The notes under the pieces are model-generated. The model searched no databases, was not told the DNA's origin, and was given only the letters and a program-made list of their open reading frames with translations. Positions 18,447 to 28,989 of a stretch of 64,000 nt of DNA are shown here, piece by piece; the first letter of the stretch is position 1, and every line of letters begins with the position of its first letter. A program made the translations under genes and the position numbers. This DNA is from Paracoccus jeotgali (GTDB lineage: Bacteria > Pseudomonadota > Alphaproteobacteria > Rhodobacterales > Rhodobacteraceae): the NCBI RefSeq assembly GCF_002865605.1, contig NZ_CP025583.1:2150501-2214500 (forward strand), in the 5' to 3' direction.

Positions 18447-19424
18447 ATGGCGCGCCCGATCATCGTCACCTGCGGCGAACCCGCCGGCATCGGCCCCGAG
18501 ATCGCGCCGCAACTGCTGGCGGCGGGGCTGCCCTTTGCATGGCTGGGCGACCCAAGGCACCTGCCGCACGGCACCGCCTTCAGCGTGATCGAGGATCTGT
18601 CCGACCTGTCCGGCGTCGCCCCCGACCGCCTCGCCGTGCTGCGCCACGATTTCGCCGCCCCGGCGACGCCGAGCCAGCCCGATCCGGCCAATGCGGCGGG
18701 CGTGATCGCGGTCATTGAACGCGCCGTCTCGCTGGCGCTGTCGGGACAGGCGGGCGCGGTCTGCACGCTGCCGATCCACAAGAAGGCGCTGAAGGACGGC
18801 GCCGATTTCGCCTTTCCCGGCCATACCGAGTTTCTGGCCCATCTCGCGGGCGGGGTGGATGTGGCGATGATGCTCGCCTCGACCTTGGTCTCGCCGCCCT
18901 GCCGGGTGGTGCCGGCGACGATCCATATCCCGCTGGCGCAGGTGCCTGCCGCGCTGACCGCGCCGCTGCTGGAACAGGCCATCCGCATCACCCATGCCGC
19001 CCTGGTCCGCGATTTCGGCATTGCCGAGCCGCGCCTTGCCGTGGCCGGGCTGAACCCCCACGCCGGCGAAGGCGGCGGGATGGGCGGCGAGGAAATCGCC
19101 TGGATGATCCCGCTGCTCGACCGGCTCCGGACCGAAGGCTTGTCGCTGTCCGGTCCCTTGCCCGCCGACACCATGTTCCACGCCCCGGCGCGGGCGCGTT
19201 ACGACGCTGCGATCTGCGGCTATCACGATCAGGCGCTGATCCCGATCAAGACGCTCGATTTCGCGGGCGGGGTGAATGTGACGCTGGGGCTGCCCTTTCC
19301 GCGCACCTCGCCCGATCACGGCACCGCCTTCGACATCGCGGGCAAGGGCCTCGCAGATGCCGGCAGCGCCATCGCCGCGCTGCGCATGGCCGCCGACATG
19401 GCCGAGGCACGCGAGCGGGGATGA
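18447..19424 (+). CDS. pdxA: 4-hydroxythreonine-4-phosphate dehydrogenase
   Basis: 325 residues, full length. Family motifs are the N-terminal [16 protein letters not shown], the substrate/metal segments [11 protein letters not shown] and [10 protein letters not shown], and the C-terminal [12 protein letters not shown]. PdxA oxidises 4-phosphohydroxy-threonine in pyridoxal phosphate synthesis, using a divalent metal bound by conserved histidines, which are present. The stop overlaps rsmA by 4 bases. The surA-pdxA-rsmA order is conserved in many proteobacteria. Confidence 0.97.
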   Translation: MARPIIVTCGEPAGIGPEIAPQLLAAGLPFAWLGDPRHLPHGTAFSVIEDLSDLSGVAPDRLAVLRHDFAAPATPSQPDPANAAGVIAVIERAVSLALSGQAGAVCTLPIHKKALKDGADFAFPGHTEFLAHLAGGVDVAMMLASTLVSPPCRVVPATIHIPLAQVPAALTAPLLEQAIRITHAALVRDFGIAEPRLAVAGLNPHAGEGGGMGGEEIAWMIPLLDRLRTEGLSLSGPLPADTMFHAPARARYDAAICGYHDQALIPIKTLDFAGGVNVTLGLPFPRTSPDHGTAFDIAGKGLADAGSAIAALRMAADMAEARERG

Positions 19425-20272
19425 GCGCCATCGACGGCCTGCCGCCCCTGCGCGAGGTGATCGCCCGGCACGATCTGCGCGCCCGCAAGCAGCTGGGGCA
19501 GAACTTTCTGCTCGACCTGAACCTGACCGCCAAGATCGCGCGGCAGGCGGGCGATCTGCGAACTTGCGATGTGCTGGAAATCGGCCCCGGCCCCGGCGGG
19601 CTGACCCGTGGCCTGCTGGCCGAGGGTGCGCGTCACGTGCTGGCCATCGAAAAGGACGAACGCGCCCTGCCCGCCCTGGCCGAGATCGCCGACGCCTATC
19701 CCGGCCGGCTGACCGTGCTGCATGGCGACGCGCTGCGGATCGACCCGCTGCAGCATCTGACGCCGCCGATCCGCATCGCCGCGAACCTGCCCTATAATGT
19801 CGGGACCGAACTGCTGGTCCGCTGGCTGACACCGCCCGACTGGCCGCCCTTCTGGCAGTCGCTGACGCTGATGTTCCAGCGCGAGGTGGCCGAGCGGATC
19901 GTGGCGCAGCCCGGAGGCAAAGCCTATGGTCGCCTCGCCGTCTTGGCCCAGTGGCGCTGCGAGACCGGGATCGTCATGTCCCTGCCGCCCGAGGCTTTCG
20001 TGCCCGCGCCCAAGGTCCATTCGGCCGTGGTCAGCCTGACCGCCCTGCCCGAGCCGCGCTATCCGGCCGATCCGGCGGTGCTGATGCGGGTGACGGCGGC
20101 GGCGTTCAACCAGCGGCGCAAGATGCTGCGAAGCTCGCTGAAGGGGCTGCATCCGCAAATCGAGGCGCTGCTGGAAGCCTGCGGCATCGACCCCACCGCC
20201 CGCGCCGAGGAAATCGGACTGAGAGAGTTCTGCGCCCTCGCCCGCGCGTTGGAGCAAGCGGAGCGCGATTAG
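19421..20272 (+). CDS. rsmA: 16S rRNA dimethyladenosine transferase
   Basis: 283 residues. SAM-binding motif [15 protein letters not shown], catalytic motif NLPYN, the N-terminal [10 protein letters not shown] and the C-terminal [12 protein letters not shown] define RsmA/KsgA. It dimethylates two adjacent adenosines in helix 45 of 16S rRNA late in small-subunit assembly. Last gene of the lptF-to-rsmA unit; a hairpin lies 70 bases after its stop. Confidence 0.97.
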   Translation: MSAIDGLPPLREVIARHDLRARKQLGQNFLLDLNLTAKIARQAGDLRTCDVLEIGPGPGGLTRGLLAEGARHVLAIEKDERALPALAEIADAYPGRLTVLHGDALRIDPLQHLTPPIRIAANLPYNVGTELLVRWLTPPDWPPFWQSLTLMFQREVAERIVAQPGGKAYGRLAVLAQWRCETGIVMSLPPEAFVPAPKVHSAVVSLTALPEPRYPADPAVLMRVTAAAFNQRRKMLRSSLKGLHPQIEALLEACGIDPTARAEEIGLREFCALARALEQAERD

Positions 20273-20340
20273 GGCGGCGAGCGCTAACGGGCTGCCTGTT
20301 TAGGACGCGACCCCTTCGGGCCTAGCCACTCACCAAATGC

Positions 20341-20365
20341 AAAAGGGCCGCAGCGCGGCCCCTTT
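20341..20365. terminator. bidirectional terminator hairpin
   Basis: An 11-bp stem with one A-C mismatch and a 3-base loop, GC-rich core with flanking A and T runs on the two sides. It lies between the convergent rsmA and DUF4167 genes and can serve both strands. Confidence 0.75.
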
Positions 20366-20388
20366 CCTGTCTCATGCTGATCGTAAGC

Positions 20389-21366
20389 CTATGCCTGCCC
20401 AGCGCTGTCATTCGTCGCGGGCTCGGCCGCGGCGTCCGGGGTGGCGCGGCGGCGGGTGCGCGGGGCGGGCTTGTCGCCCGCATCGGCGGCACGCGGCGCG
20501 CGGGTGCGCTTGGGCTTTGGCTGCGTCTCGGGCGTCTCGACCGGACCTTTTTCGGGGGTGATGGCGTCGGGCAGGGCGTCCTTGGCGGTCACGTTGTCGT
20601 CGCTCGCCTCGATCGGCTTGGCGGCGTCATCCGATTGATCGGCACGGGCCTTGCCCGCGACCTCGACCTGCTCGGCCTCGCGGTTGCGTGCCGGCTTGTC
20701 GTCGCTGCGGTCGCGACGGAGCGCGGCGGCGCGGTCGTTGCTGTCGCCCTGATCCTGATTGTCCGACTGGTCGTCGGACCGGTCCTTGCGGCCGGGCTTG
20801 TCCTGCGTGTCGCTGCGGTCCTGACGGTCCGAGCGGTCTTGCCGCTCGCCACGGTCCTGGCGTTGGCCTCGGTCCTGACGCTCGCCCCGGTCCTGGCGTT
20901 CGCCACTGTCCTGCCGTTCGCCGCGCTCTTGCCGTTCGCCGCGGTCCTGCCGGTCATCCCGGCGCGAGCTATCGCGGCCCTGATCCCGGCCCTGTTCGCG
21001 GCCATTGTCACGGCTGTCACGGCTGTCGCGATTGTCGCTGCGGCTGCTGTCGTCCGCGTCGTCGCGGTCGTCGTCGCTGCGTCCGCCCTGGCCGCTTTGC
21101 TGCTGCTGACGCTCGTTCTGCTCGCGCTGCGCCTCACCTAGCATGCGGGTGTAGTGCTCGGCATGTTGCAGAAAGGACTGCTCGGCCACGCGGTCGTTCG
21201 ACAGTTGCGCGTCGCGGGCCAGCGTCAGGTATTTGTCGATGATCTGCTGCGGCGTGCCGCGCACCTTGCCTTCGGGCCCCGAGGAGTCGAAGACACGGTT
21301 GATGACATTGCCCAAAGAGCGCTGACGGTTCGACTTTGAACGCGAACGGGATTTCGATGATCTCAT
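20389..21366 (-). CDS. DUF4167 domain protein with charged repeats
   Basis: 325 residues. Residues about 10-85 form the DUF4167 domain (RQRSLGNVINRVFDSSGPEG, GTPQQIIDKYLTLARDAQLS, HAEHYTRM), which is conserved in Alphaproteobacteria and of unknown function. The rest is a very hydrophilic, Arg/Asp/Gln/Ser-rich region including eight six-residue repeats (139-186) and a Lys/Arg/Pro/Ala-rich end. Such basic/acidic low-complexity tails suggest RNA binding or ribosome association, but that is inference. It sits downstream of prfA-prmC on the same strand with a 219-base gap that may hold its own promoter. Confidence 0.88.
   Translation of the reverse strand: MRSSKSRSRSKSNRQRSLGNVINRVFDSSGPEGKVRGTPQQIIDKYLTLARDAQLSNDRVAEQSFLQHAEHYTRMLGEAQREQNERQQQQSGQGGRSDDDRDDADDSSRSDNRDSRDSRDNGREQGRDQGRDSSRRDDRQDRGERQERGERQDSGERQDRGERQDRGQRQDRGERQDRSDRQDRSDTQDKPGRKDRSDDQSDNQDQGDSNDRAAALRRDRSDDKPARNREAEQVEVAGKARADQSDDAAKPIEASDDNVTAKDALPDAITPEKGPVETPETQPKPKRTRAPRAADAGDKPAPRTRRRATPDAAAEPATNDSAGQA
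20809..20952 (-). repeat. in-frame 18-nt tandem repeat, about 8 units
   Basis: Eight degenerate copies encode the hexapeptide consensus Arg-Gln-Asp-Arg-Gly-Glu (residues 139-186 of the DUF4167 protein). Substitutions between units are mostly Ser for Arg or Gly, and Asp or Gln for Glu. The period is a multiple of three, so copy-number change would keep the frame. Confidence 0.85.
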
Positions 21367-21585
21367 TGTTTGACTTTACCCAGTCGTCTGGAAGGGTTCC
21401 TTGCCGCCGTTCCATGCGCTGAACCTGAAGGGGGATAGTTGCGTCCGCCTGGTGGTTAGCGATGTCGTGGCTGGTCCGTGCGGTGGATCGCCTCCCCGGC
21501 ACTTGGGTTGAATAAGCACGGCAAAGGCGGCGGCACAAGGAAAAACTGCCCTATGAACGGTGTTTTTTGACATTTCTGTCTGATC
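21367..21585. other. 219-base intergenic region
   Basis: Lies between prmC (stop) and the DUF4167 gene (start), both minus strand. It is less GC-rich than its surroundings, as expected for a promoter region, but I could not place a convincing pair of promoter hexamers and found no coding frame resembling a protein. Confidence 0.4.
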
Positions 21586-22455
21586 TTACGCAGTTTTGAC
21601 CGGGTCGGGGCCGAAATGCGCCTCGATCACGCGGTCGCGCCCGTCCAGATCCGGCAGAACCCGGACCGACGCCCCGGCCTCGGCAAAAAGCCGCGCAACC
21701 GCCTGCCCCTGCTGCCAGCCGATCTCGACCAGCACCGCGCCGTTCGGGGTCAGATGCCGGGCGGCACCGGCGGCGATCCGGCGATAGGCGGACAGCCCGT
21801 CGCCGAAATCGGTGAGCGCACCATGCGGCTCGAACTCGCGGACCTCGGGCGACAGCGCGGCCATTTCCGACAGCGCGATATAGGGCGGGTTCGACACGAT
21901 CAGGTCAAAGCGTCCGGTGACGCCGTCGAACCAGTCGGCGCGGGTGAAATCGGCCTTGACCCCCAGCCGCGCCGCATTGCCGCGCGCCACTGCCAGCGCG
22001 GCGTCAGAGATATCGGTCCCCAGCCCCCCAGCCTGCGGCCGTTCCGCCAGCAGCGAGATCAGGATCGCGCCGGTCCCCGTCCCCAGATCCAGAACCGAAG
22101 ACCAGTCCAGCCGCAGCGCCGCCTGAACCAGCGTCTCGGTTTCGGGTCGCGGGTCGAGCGTGTCAGGGGTGACGTGGAAATCATGTTTCCAGAAGGCGCG
22201 GCGGCCGATGATCTGGCTGATCGGCTGGCGCGATGCGCGGCGCGCGATCAGCTCCGCCAGCCGCGCCTGCTGCGCGGGCGTCAACCGCGCGGGCGCGTCG
22301 ATGCCCAGCCGCGTCACCGGCAGATCCAGCGCATGGGCCATCAGCAGCCGGGCGTCGCGGGGCGCATCGGCCACCCCGGCCTGCGTCAGCCGCGCCACCG
22401 CCGCCGCAAGCTGGGCGCGAAAGCCGCCGTCGTCAGCGCCGTTTGGCTGGGTCAT
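21586..22455 (-). CDS. prmC: release factor glutamine methyltransferase
   Basis: 289 residues. A helical N-terminal domain precedes a SAM-dependent methyltransferase fold with [10 protein letters not shown] at about 123-131 and the substrate-glutamine motif NPPY at 189-192. It methylates the GGQ glutamine of release factors; its substrate RF1 is encoded immediately upstream. The start overlaps the prfA stop by 4 bases. Confidence 0.97.
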   Translation of the reverse strand: MTQPNGADDGGFRAQLAAAVARLTQAGVADAPRDARLLMAHALDLPVTRLGIDAPARLTPAQQARLAELIARRASRQPISQIIGRRAFWKHDFHVTPDTLDPRPETETLVQAALRLDWSSVLDLGTGTGAILISLLAERPQAGGLGTDISDAALAVARGNAARLGVKADFTRADWFDGVTGRFDLIVSNPPYIALSEMAALSPEVREFEPHGALTDFGDGLSAYRRIAAGAARHLTPNGAVLVEIGWQQGQAVARLFAEAGASVRVLPDLDGRDRVIEAHFGPDPVKTA

Positions 22456-23504
22456 TGCTGGGCGGCCAGCTTTTCGGCCTGATCATGGGCGGTCAGCGCG
22501 TCCACGATCTCAGTCAAATCGCCGGCCATGACGCGGTCCAGCGCATAGAGCGTCAGGTTGATGCGGTGGTCGGTCATCCGGCCCTGCGGGAAGTTGTAGG
22601 TGCGGATGCGCTCGCTGCGGTCGCCGCTGCCGACCTGGCTCTTGCGGTCGGCGGCGCGGGCCGAGGCAGCGCGTTCGCGTTCCATGTCGAACAGCCGCGC
22701 GCGCAGCACGGCCATGGCGTTGGCGCGGTTCTGGTGCTGCGATTTCTCGCTGCTGGTGACAACGATCCCGGTCGGCAGATGGGTGATCCGCACCGCCGAA
22801 TCAGTGGTGTTGACGTGCTGCCCGCCCGCGCCCGAGGCGCGCATGGTGTCGATGCGGATGTCCCCCGCCGGGATGTCGACATCGACGGCCTCGGCCTCGG
22901 GCAGCACCGCCACGGTCGCGGCCGAGGTGTGGATGCGCCCGCCCGATTCGGTTTCCGGCACGCGCTGCACGCGGTGGACGCCCGATTCGTATTTCAGCCG
23001 CGCGAACACCCCCTCGCCCGCGATCCGCACCACCGCCTCGCGCACGCCGCCGAGTTCCGATTCGGACAGTTCGAGGATCTGGAAATCCCAGCCCTGCGTC
23101 TCGGCATAGCGGCGATACATCGACAGCAGGTCGGCGGCGAAAAGCGCGGCCTCGTCCCCGCCGGTGCCGGGGCGAATCTCCATGATCGCGGGCCGTGCAT
23201 CCGCAGCATCCTTGGGCAAAAGCGCGATCCGCAGCGCCTGCTCCAGCTCTGGCAGGCTGTGTTTCAGGCGCTGAACCTCGTCCTCGGCCAGTTCGCGCAT
23301 GTCGGGATCGGACAGCATCGCCTGCGCCTCGGCCAGCCCCGATTGCGCGGCCTGCCAGGCGGCGATGGTGTCCACCACCGGCCGTAACTCTGCGTATTCG
23401 CGGCTGATTCCCGCGATTTCGTCGGGATTGGGTCCGGCATTGAGCCGCGCTTCGAGATACTCGAAACGCTGCATGATCTGGGCAAGGCGGTCCTGTGGCA
23501 GCAT
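22452..23504 (-). CDS. prfA: peptide chain release factor 1
   Basis: 350 residues, close to the usual 360. The codon-reading tripeptide of RF1 (PET, residues 183-185, in RVPETES) and the catalytic GGQ at 227-229 (GAGGQHVN) are present, so it reads UAA and UAG. Followed with a 4-base overlap by prmC, its modifying enzyme. Confidence 0.97.
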   Translation of the reverse strand: MLPQDRLAQIMQRFEYLEARLNAGPNPDEIAGISREYAELRPVVDTIAAWQAAQSGLAEAQAMLSDPDMRELAEDEVQRLKHSLPELEQALRIALLPKDAADARPAIMEIRPGTGGDEAALFAADLLSMYRRYAETQGWDFQILELSESELGGVREAVVRIAGEGVFARLKYESGVHRVQRVPETESGGRIHTSAATVAVLPEAEAVDVDIPAGDIRIDTMRASGAGGQHVNTTDSAVRITHLPTGIVVTSSEKSQHQNRANAMAVLRARLFDMERERAASARAADRKSQVGSGDRSERIRTYNFPQGRMTDHRINLTLYALDRVMAGDLTEIVDALTAHDQAEKLAAQQ

Positions 23505-23612
23505 CCCAGCGGCTTAGCGTCCCGCGTCGGACACGGCAAGCGCGGCCTTACAAACAGACATGTATACTTTTTCCGCAGCGCAGCATAAAAGCGAGGTCTG
23601 GCTTATCGCTAA

Positions 23613-24971
<1,359 letters not shown>

Positions 24972-24993
24972 ACCGCGCCTGCACTGACAATGT

Positions 24994-25021
24994 TTGCGGC
25001 GGGCCTCAGCGCCCGCCGCAA
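24994..25021. terminator. terminator hairpin between gdhA and agmatinase gene
   Basis: A perfect 11-bp GC-rich stem with a 6-base loop, between two convergent genes. There is no long T run on either side, so Rho-independent strength is uncertain. Confidence 0.65.
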
Positions 25022-25041
25022 TGATTCTCAGGGGCCGGAAA

Positions 25042-26013
25042 TCACGGCGCCGGTTTGCGCCGCGTCCAGCCATAGAGGCAGATCAGCTCGGTCGCGACAT
25101 GGGCCGCCGCGATCGCCGTCGCGCCGGTGGTGTCATAGGGCGGCGAGACCTCGACCACGTCGCCGCCCAGCAGGTCGATCCCGGCCAGCCCGCGCAGCAG
25201 CGCCGCCGCCTGCCAGCTTGCCAGCCCGCCCCAGACCGGCGTCCCCGTCCCCGGCGCAAAGGCCGGATCGAGCGCGTCGATGTCGAAGGTCAGATAGACC
25301 GGCCGCGTCCCGATCACCTGCCGGATGCGGTCCAGCGTGGCCTCGATCCCGTCCCGGTGAATGGAGGCCGCATCAAGGATCGTGACACCCAGCGTGTCGG
25401 GGTTCTCGGTGCGGATCCCGACCGAGACCGTCGCGGCGGGATCGACCACCCCCTCGCGGATTGCTTTGTACAGAAACGTCCCGTGGTCGATCCGGTCGGG
25501 ATTGTCGTCGGGCCAGGTGTCGGAATGGGCATCGAACTGGATCAGCGCCAGCGGGCCATGCCGCTGCGCATAGGCGCGCAGGATCGGCAGGGTCACGAAA
25601 TGATCGCCCCCCAGCGCCACCGTCCCCACGCCCTGATCCAGCAGCCCGCCGATATGCGCCTGAATCGCCGCCGGAACCGACCGCGTATCGGCATAGTCAA
25701 AGGCCATGTCGCCGGCATCGGCAATCGCCAGTTCCGACAGCGGATCGAAGCCCCAGCCATAGGGCGGGTCATAGGGCTGCAGGCAGGAGGCCTCGCGGAT
25801 CGCGCGCGGGCCGAACCGAGCACCGGGGCGATGCGTCACCGCCTGATCGAAGGGGATGCCGGTCACCGCCAGATCATAGTCCATCACGTCTTTCGCATAG
25901 CGCCGGCGCAGGAAGGACGTGGCCCCCGCAAAGGCGTTTTCCTGGCTCAGCCCGCGCGGATCGTCGCGGGTAAAGGCCAGATCGACCTGATGCCTCGCAT
26001 CTTCGAGTGCCAT
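25042..26013 (-). CDS. speB: agmatinase / ureohydrolase
   Basis: 323 residues from the ATG at 26013 (MALEDARHQVDL); a longer in-frame extension runs antisense through the peroxidase gene and is not real. The dinuclear manganese site motifs of ureohydrolases are all present: GGDHF, DAHSDTW and TFDIDALDP. N-terminal features (GIPFDQAVTHRPGARFGPRAIR) match agmatinases more than arginases. The expected reaction gives putrescine and urea. Other guanidino substrates are possible, since this subfamily is functionally mixed. Divergent from the peroxidase gene. Confidence 0.9.
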   Translation of the reverse strand: MALEDARHQVDLAFTRDDPRGLSQENAFAGATSFLRRRYAKDVMDYDLAVTGIPFDQAVTHRPGARFGPRAIREASCLQPYDPPYGWGFDPLSELAIADAGDMAFDYADTRSVPAAIQAHIGGLLDQGVGTVALGGDHFVTLPILRAYAQRHGPLALIQFDAHSDTWPDDNPDRIDHGTFLYKAIREGVVDPAATVSVGIRTENPDTLGVTILDAASIHRDGIEATLDRIRQVIGTRPVYLTFDIDALDPAFAPGTGTPVWGGLASWQAAALLRGLAGIDLLGGDVVEVSPPYDTTGATAIAAAHVATELICLYGWTRRKPAP

Positions 26014-26058
26014 GTTTTCCCTTTCCTTCCAGCCTGCTGCGCCATGATGGGTCGGCGG

Positions 26059-26072
26059 CTGATCTGCATCAA
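26059..26072 (+). promoter_or_regulatory. FNR/FnrP-type binding site
   Basis: CTGAT-CTGC-ATCAA matches the FNR consensus TTGAT-N4-ATCAA with one mismatch. Its centre (26065.5) is 41.5 bases upstream of the start predicted from the -10-like element at 26095-26100, the spacing of a class II activated promoter. The next gene is a cytochrome c peroxidase; such genes are known FNR/FnrP targets in Paracoccus. Confidence 0.75.
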
Positions 26073-26094
26073 GGTCGTTTCGCGCGGCTTGTGC

Positions 26095-26100
26095 TAACAT
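26095..26100 (+). promoter_or_regulatory. -10 element of cytochrome c peroxidase promoter
   Basis: TAACAT agrees with TATAAT at four of six positions. It lies 22 bases after the end of the FNR box, giving a predicted start near 26107 and a leader of about 42 bases. Confidence 0.5.
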
Positions 26101-26148
26101 CGCCTTGGTGCCGGGCTTCAGGCACCGCGACACCTGACGGAGAACACC

Positions 26149-27228
26149 ATGACGATCAAAGCCATCCTGTCCCTCGCCGCATTCGGGCTGGTCCTGCCCG
26201 GACTGCCTGCCACGGCGCAGACCGAACTGCCCGCCGATGACAGCCTGCGCGAGGCGGCGCTTGACCTGTTCGCCCCGATCCCCCAGCAGATGGACCAGAT
26301 CCCCCGCCCCGACGGCGATCCGACCCCGATCACCGCCGAAAAGATCGAGCTGGGCCGGTCGCTGTTCTTTGATCCCCGGATGTCGGTCTCGGGGCTGATC
26401 TCGTGCCAGACCTGCCACAATGTCGGCATCGGCGGGGTGGACGGGCTGCCGACCTCGGTCGGGCATGGCTGGCAGAAGGGGCCGCGCAACGCGCCGACCA
26501 TGCTGAACGCGATCTTCAACATCGCGCAATTCTGGGACGGCCGCGCCCCCGATCTGGCCGAGCAGGCCAAGGGCCCGGTGCAGGCCGGCGTCGAGATGAG
26601 CAACACCCCCGACCATCTGGTCGCGACGCTGAAATCCATGGACGGCTATGTCGAGATGTTCAGCGCCGCCTATCCGGGCGAGAACGACCCGATCAATTTC
26701 GACAATTTCGCCGACGCCATCGAACAGTTCGAGGCGACGCTGGTCACCCCCAACAGCGCCTTCGACCGTTTCCTGGAAGGAGATAACGACGCCATGACCG
26801 AGCTGGAAAAGCGCGGCTTGCAGGCGTTCATGGATACCGGCTGCGTGGCCTGTCATGCCGGCGTGAACATGGGCGGGCAGGACTATTATGCCTTTGGCGT
26901 GGTCGCCCGTCCCGGTGCCGAGGTGCTGCCCGAAGGCGACAAGGGCCGCTTCACCGTGACCGATACGGTCGATGACGAATATGTGTTCCGTGCCGCGCCG
27001 CTGCGCAACATCGCACTGACCGCGCCCTATTTCCACTCGGGTCAGGTCTGGGATCTGCGCGAGGCGGTGCAGATCATGTCCTCCTCGCAGATCGGAACCG
27101 AGCTGGAAGAGGGTCAGGTCGAGGAAATCGTGGCCTTCCTGCGCACGCTGACCGGCGACCAGCCGCAGATCGTCCACCCGATCCTGCCGGTGCGCGGCGA
27201 CGACACGCCCCTGCCCGCGCCGATGTAA
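26149..27228 (+). CDS. di-heme cytochrome c peroxidase
   Basis: 359 residues with a signal peptide (about 1-24). Two heme-attachment sites are seen, CQTCH at 86-90 (low-potential N-terminal domain) and CVACH at 232-236. The length and the segment LRNIALTAPYFHSGQVWDL are those of bacterial CcpA/MauG-family peroxidases. It reduces hydrogen peroxide in the periplasm with electrons from cytochrome c or a cupredoxin. A near-consensus FNR box upstream suggests induction under low oxygen. Monocistronic, divergent from the agmatinase gene. A MauG-like maturation role is less likely given the absence of mau genes. Confidence 0.93.
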   Translation: MTIKAILSLAAFGLVLPGLPATAQTELPADDSLREAALDLFAPIPQQMDQIPRPDGDPTPITAEKIELGRSLFFDPRMSVSGLISCQTCHNVGIGGVDGLPTSVGHGWQKGPRNAPTMLNAIFNIAQFWDGRAPDLAEQAKGPVQAGVEMSNTPDHLVATLKSMDGYVEMFSAAYPGENDPINFDNFADAIEQFEATLVTPNSAFDRFLEGDNDAMTELEKRGLQAFMDTGCVACHAGVNMGGQDYYAFGVVARPGAEVLPEGDKGRFTVTDTVDDEYVFRAAPLRNIALTAPYFHSGQVWDLREAVQIMSSSQIGTELEEGQVEEIVAFLRTLTGDQPQIVHPILPVRGDDTPLPAPM

Positions 27229-27243
27229 GGCGTCCCGCGCCGA

Positions 27244-27268
27244 CGCAGGGCCGCCCGCCGGCCCTGCG
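27244..27268. terminator. possible terminator hairpin after peroxidase gene
   Basis: A 10-bp GC-rich perfect stem with a 5-base loop 16 bases after the stop. No T run follows, so it may be a Rho-dependent end or a stabilising hairpin. Confidence 0.4.
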
Positions 27269-27429
27269 CAAGCTGGCGGCATGGCCCCGGCCGATTCCGG
27301 TTGCGTCTGCGCGGCCTGCCGCTATAAAGCCCCATCCTTCCGCAATCGCGAAACCGGCGCAGCCTCTCGTGGCGGGGTGCGGGGGGTGTGTCCCGCTGTT
27401 GAAGCCCGCCTGAAACTGAAAGGTCTGAC

Positions 27430-27852
27430 ATGCCGCTTTACGAGCATGTGCTGATCGCCCGCCAGGACCTGTCCAACACACAGGCCGAAGGGTTGATTGA
27501 ACATTTCTCCACCGTGCTGGCCGATAATGGCGGCAAGGTGGTCGATAGCGAATACTGGGGTGTCCGCACCCTCGCCTACAAGATCAACAAGAACCGCAAG
27601 GGCCATTACGCCTTTCTGCGCACCGACGCCCCGTCGGCGGCCGTGCAGGAAATGGAACGTCTGGCCCGTCTGCATGATGACGTGATGCGCGTCATGTCGA
27701 TCAAGGTCGACGCGCACGAGGAAGGCCCCTCGGTGCAGATGCAGAAGCGTGACGACCGCGACCGCGGCGACCGCTCGGATCGCGGCGACCGTGGCGACCG
27801 CGGTGATCGTGGCGAACGCCGCGAGCGTCGTGACCGCGACCGCGATAATTGA
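27430..27852 (+). CDS. rpsF: 30S ribosomal protein S6
   Basis: 140 residues. The first about 95 are the S6 fold (YEHVLIARQDLSNTQAEGLI, GVRTLAYKINKNRKGHY). The last about 35 residues are almost only Arg, Asp and Gly, with an Arg-Gly-Asp-type run. S6 pairs with S18 on the platform of the small subunit; C-terminal extensions of variable charge are common in this protein. First gene of rpsF-rpsR-rplI, 12 bases before rpsR. Confidence 0.97.
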   Translation: MPLYEHVLIARQDLSNTQAEGLIEHFSTVLADNGGKVVDSEYWGVRTLAYKINKNRKGHYAFLRTDAPSAAVQEMERLARLHDDVMRVMSIKVDAHEEGPSVQMQKRDDRDRGDRSDRGDRGDRGDRGERRERRDRDRDN

Positions 27853-27864
27853 GGAGCTTGAGAC

Positions 27865-28092
27865 ATGGCAAACAAACCGTTTTTCCGTCGTCGCAAGGTT
27901 GATCCGTTCGGCAGCGACAACGCGCCCAAGATCGACTACAAGGACACCCGCCTGCTGCAGCGCTATATCAGCGAACGCGGCAAGATCGTGCCGTCGCGCA
28001 TCACTGCCGTCTCGGCGAAGAATCAGCGCAAGCTGGCACAGGCGATCAAGCGCGCGCGCTTTTTGGCGCTGCTGCCCTATGTCGTGAAGTAA
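27865..28092 (+). CDS. rpsR: 30S ribosomal protein S18
   Basis: 75 residues, normal length. Recognised by [32 protein letters not shown] and [19 protein letters not shown]. Binds 16S rRNA with S6. Between rpsF and rplI with short gaps (12 and 11 bases). Confidence 0.98.
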   Translation: MANKPFFRRRKVDPFGSDNAPKIDYKDTRLLQRYISERGKIVPSRITAVSAKNQRKLAQAIKRARFLALLPYVVK

Positions 28093-28103
28093 GGGGAAGA
28101 CCG

Positions 28104-28694
28104 ATGCAAGTCATCCTGCTGGAACGTGTGGCCAAGCTCGGCGCCATGGGCGACGTGGTGAGTGTCAAGGAAGGCTACGCGCGCAATTTCCTGCTGCCGC
28201 AGGGCAAGGCGCTGCGCGCCTCGGACGCCAACATCAAGGGGTTCGAAGCACAAAAGGCCGCGCTCGTCGCCAAGAACGACGAAGCCAAGACCGATGCCCA
28301 GAAGCTGGCCGACAGGCTGCATGGCGAGACCTTCGTCATCATCCGCTCGGCCTCGGACGCGGGCGCGCTGTATGGGTCGGTGACGACCCGTGACGCCGCC
28401 GACGCCGCGAATGCCGCGGGCCATGATGTGGACCGCAAGCAGATCGTGCTGGGCGCTCCGATCAAGGATCTGGGCCTGCACACCGTGCAGATCGTCCTGC
28501 ACCCCGAGGTCGAGGCCGAGATCGTGCTGAACATCGCCCGCTCGCCCGAAGAGGCGGAACTGCAGGCGACCGGCAAGTCGATCCAGGACCTGGCCGCCGA
28601 ACAGGACGCCGAAGCCGATTTCGAGATCTCGAACCTGTTCGACGATATCGGCTCTGCCTCGCGCGACGACGAGGACGAGGCAGGCACCGAGTAA
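28104..28694 (+). CDS. rplI: 50S ribosomal protein L9
   Basis: 196 residues, longer than the about 150 of Escherichia coli but usual for Alphaproteobacteria. The N-terminal domain ([20 protein letters not shown], then [12 protein letters not shown]) is followed by the connecting helix and the C-terminal domain ([20 protein letters not shown]). The acidic tail (about 160-196) is an extension. Ends 25 bases before a strong terminator that closes the S6-S18-L9 operon. Confidence 0.97.
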   Translation: MQVILLERVAKLGAMGDVVSVKEGYARNFLLPQGKALRASDANIKGFEAQKAALVAKNDEAKTDAQKLADRLHGETFVIIRSASDAGALYGSVTTRDAADAANAAGHDVDRKQIVLGAPIKDLGLHTVQIVLHPEVEAEIVLNIARSPEEAELQATGKSIQDLAAEQDAEADFEISNLFDDIGSASRDDEDEAGTE

Positions 28695-28719
28695 CGCCCG
28701 CCGCGAGCGACAGATACAG

Positions 28720-28749
28720 GCCGCGCCGATCTTCGGCGCGGCTTTTTTT
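28720..28749 (+). terminator. Rho-independent terminator of rpsF-rpsR-rplI
   Basis: A perfect 10-bp stem (left arm 28720-28729, right arm 28733-28742) with a 3-base loop, followed by seven T residues. Confidence 0.95.
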
Positions 28750-28989
28750 GTTGGGCGAGGTGCCGGTGGCAGGCCGGTGGCGCTTTGGGTTCTGGTCGGG
28801 CGGCCTGGCTTCGGTGGGGGGTGTGGGTCTGATCCTGCCGTAAGTATCGCAGCGAGCCGGGCCGGTCCGTGAGAGAGCACGCGCCACCCCAGCCTCGAAC
28901 CGACCCTCCGGCCCTGCCCTGTCCGCAGCCCGGAACAATTCGCAGCCCCGCGTCGTTTGACTGCATACCAGATTCAAAAGGACAGCCCA

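Noticed and set aside
17190-19832. An 880-residue minus-strand frame over surA, pdxA and rsmA
   Set aside because: Antisense to three clear genes; composition is Arg/Gly/Ala-rich and not family-like.
20809-20952. Short tandem repeats that could suggest a CRISPR array
   Set aside because: Units are 18 bases, contiguous with no spacers, and in frame within a protein-coding gene.
23560-23570. TATACT before gdhA as a -10 element
   Set aside because: No matching -35 hexamer at a suitable spacing was found, so it was not listed as a promoter.
26014-27282. N-terminal extension of the agmatinase frame
   Set aside because: It runs antisense through the cytochrome c peroxidase gene; the conserved protein begins at the ATG at 26013.
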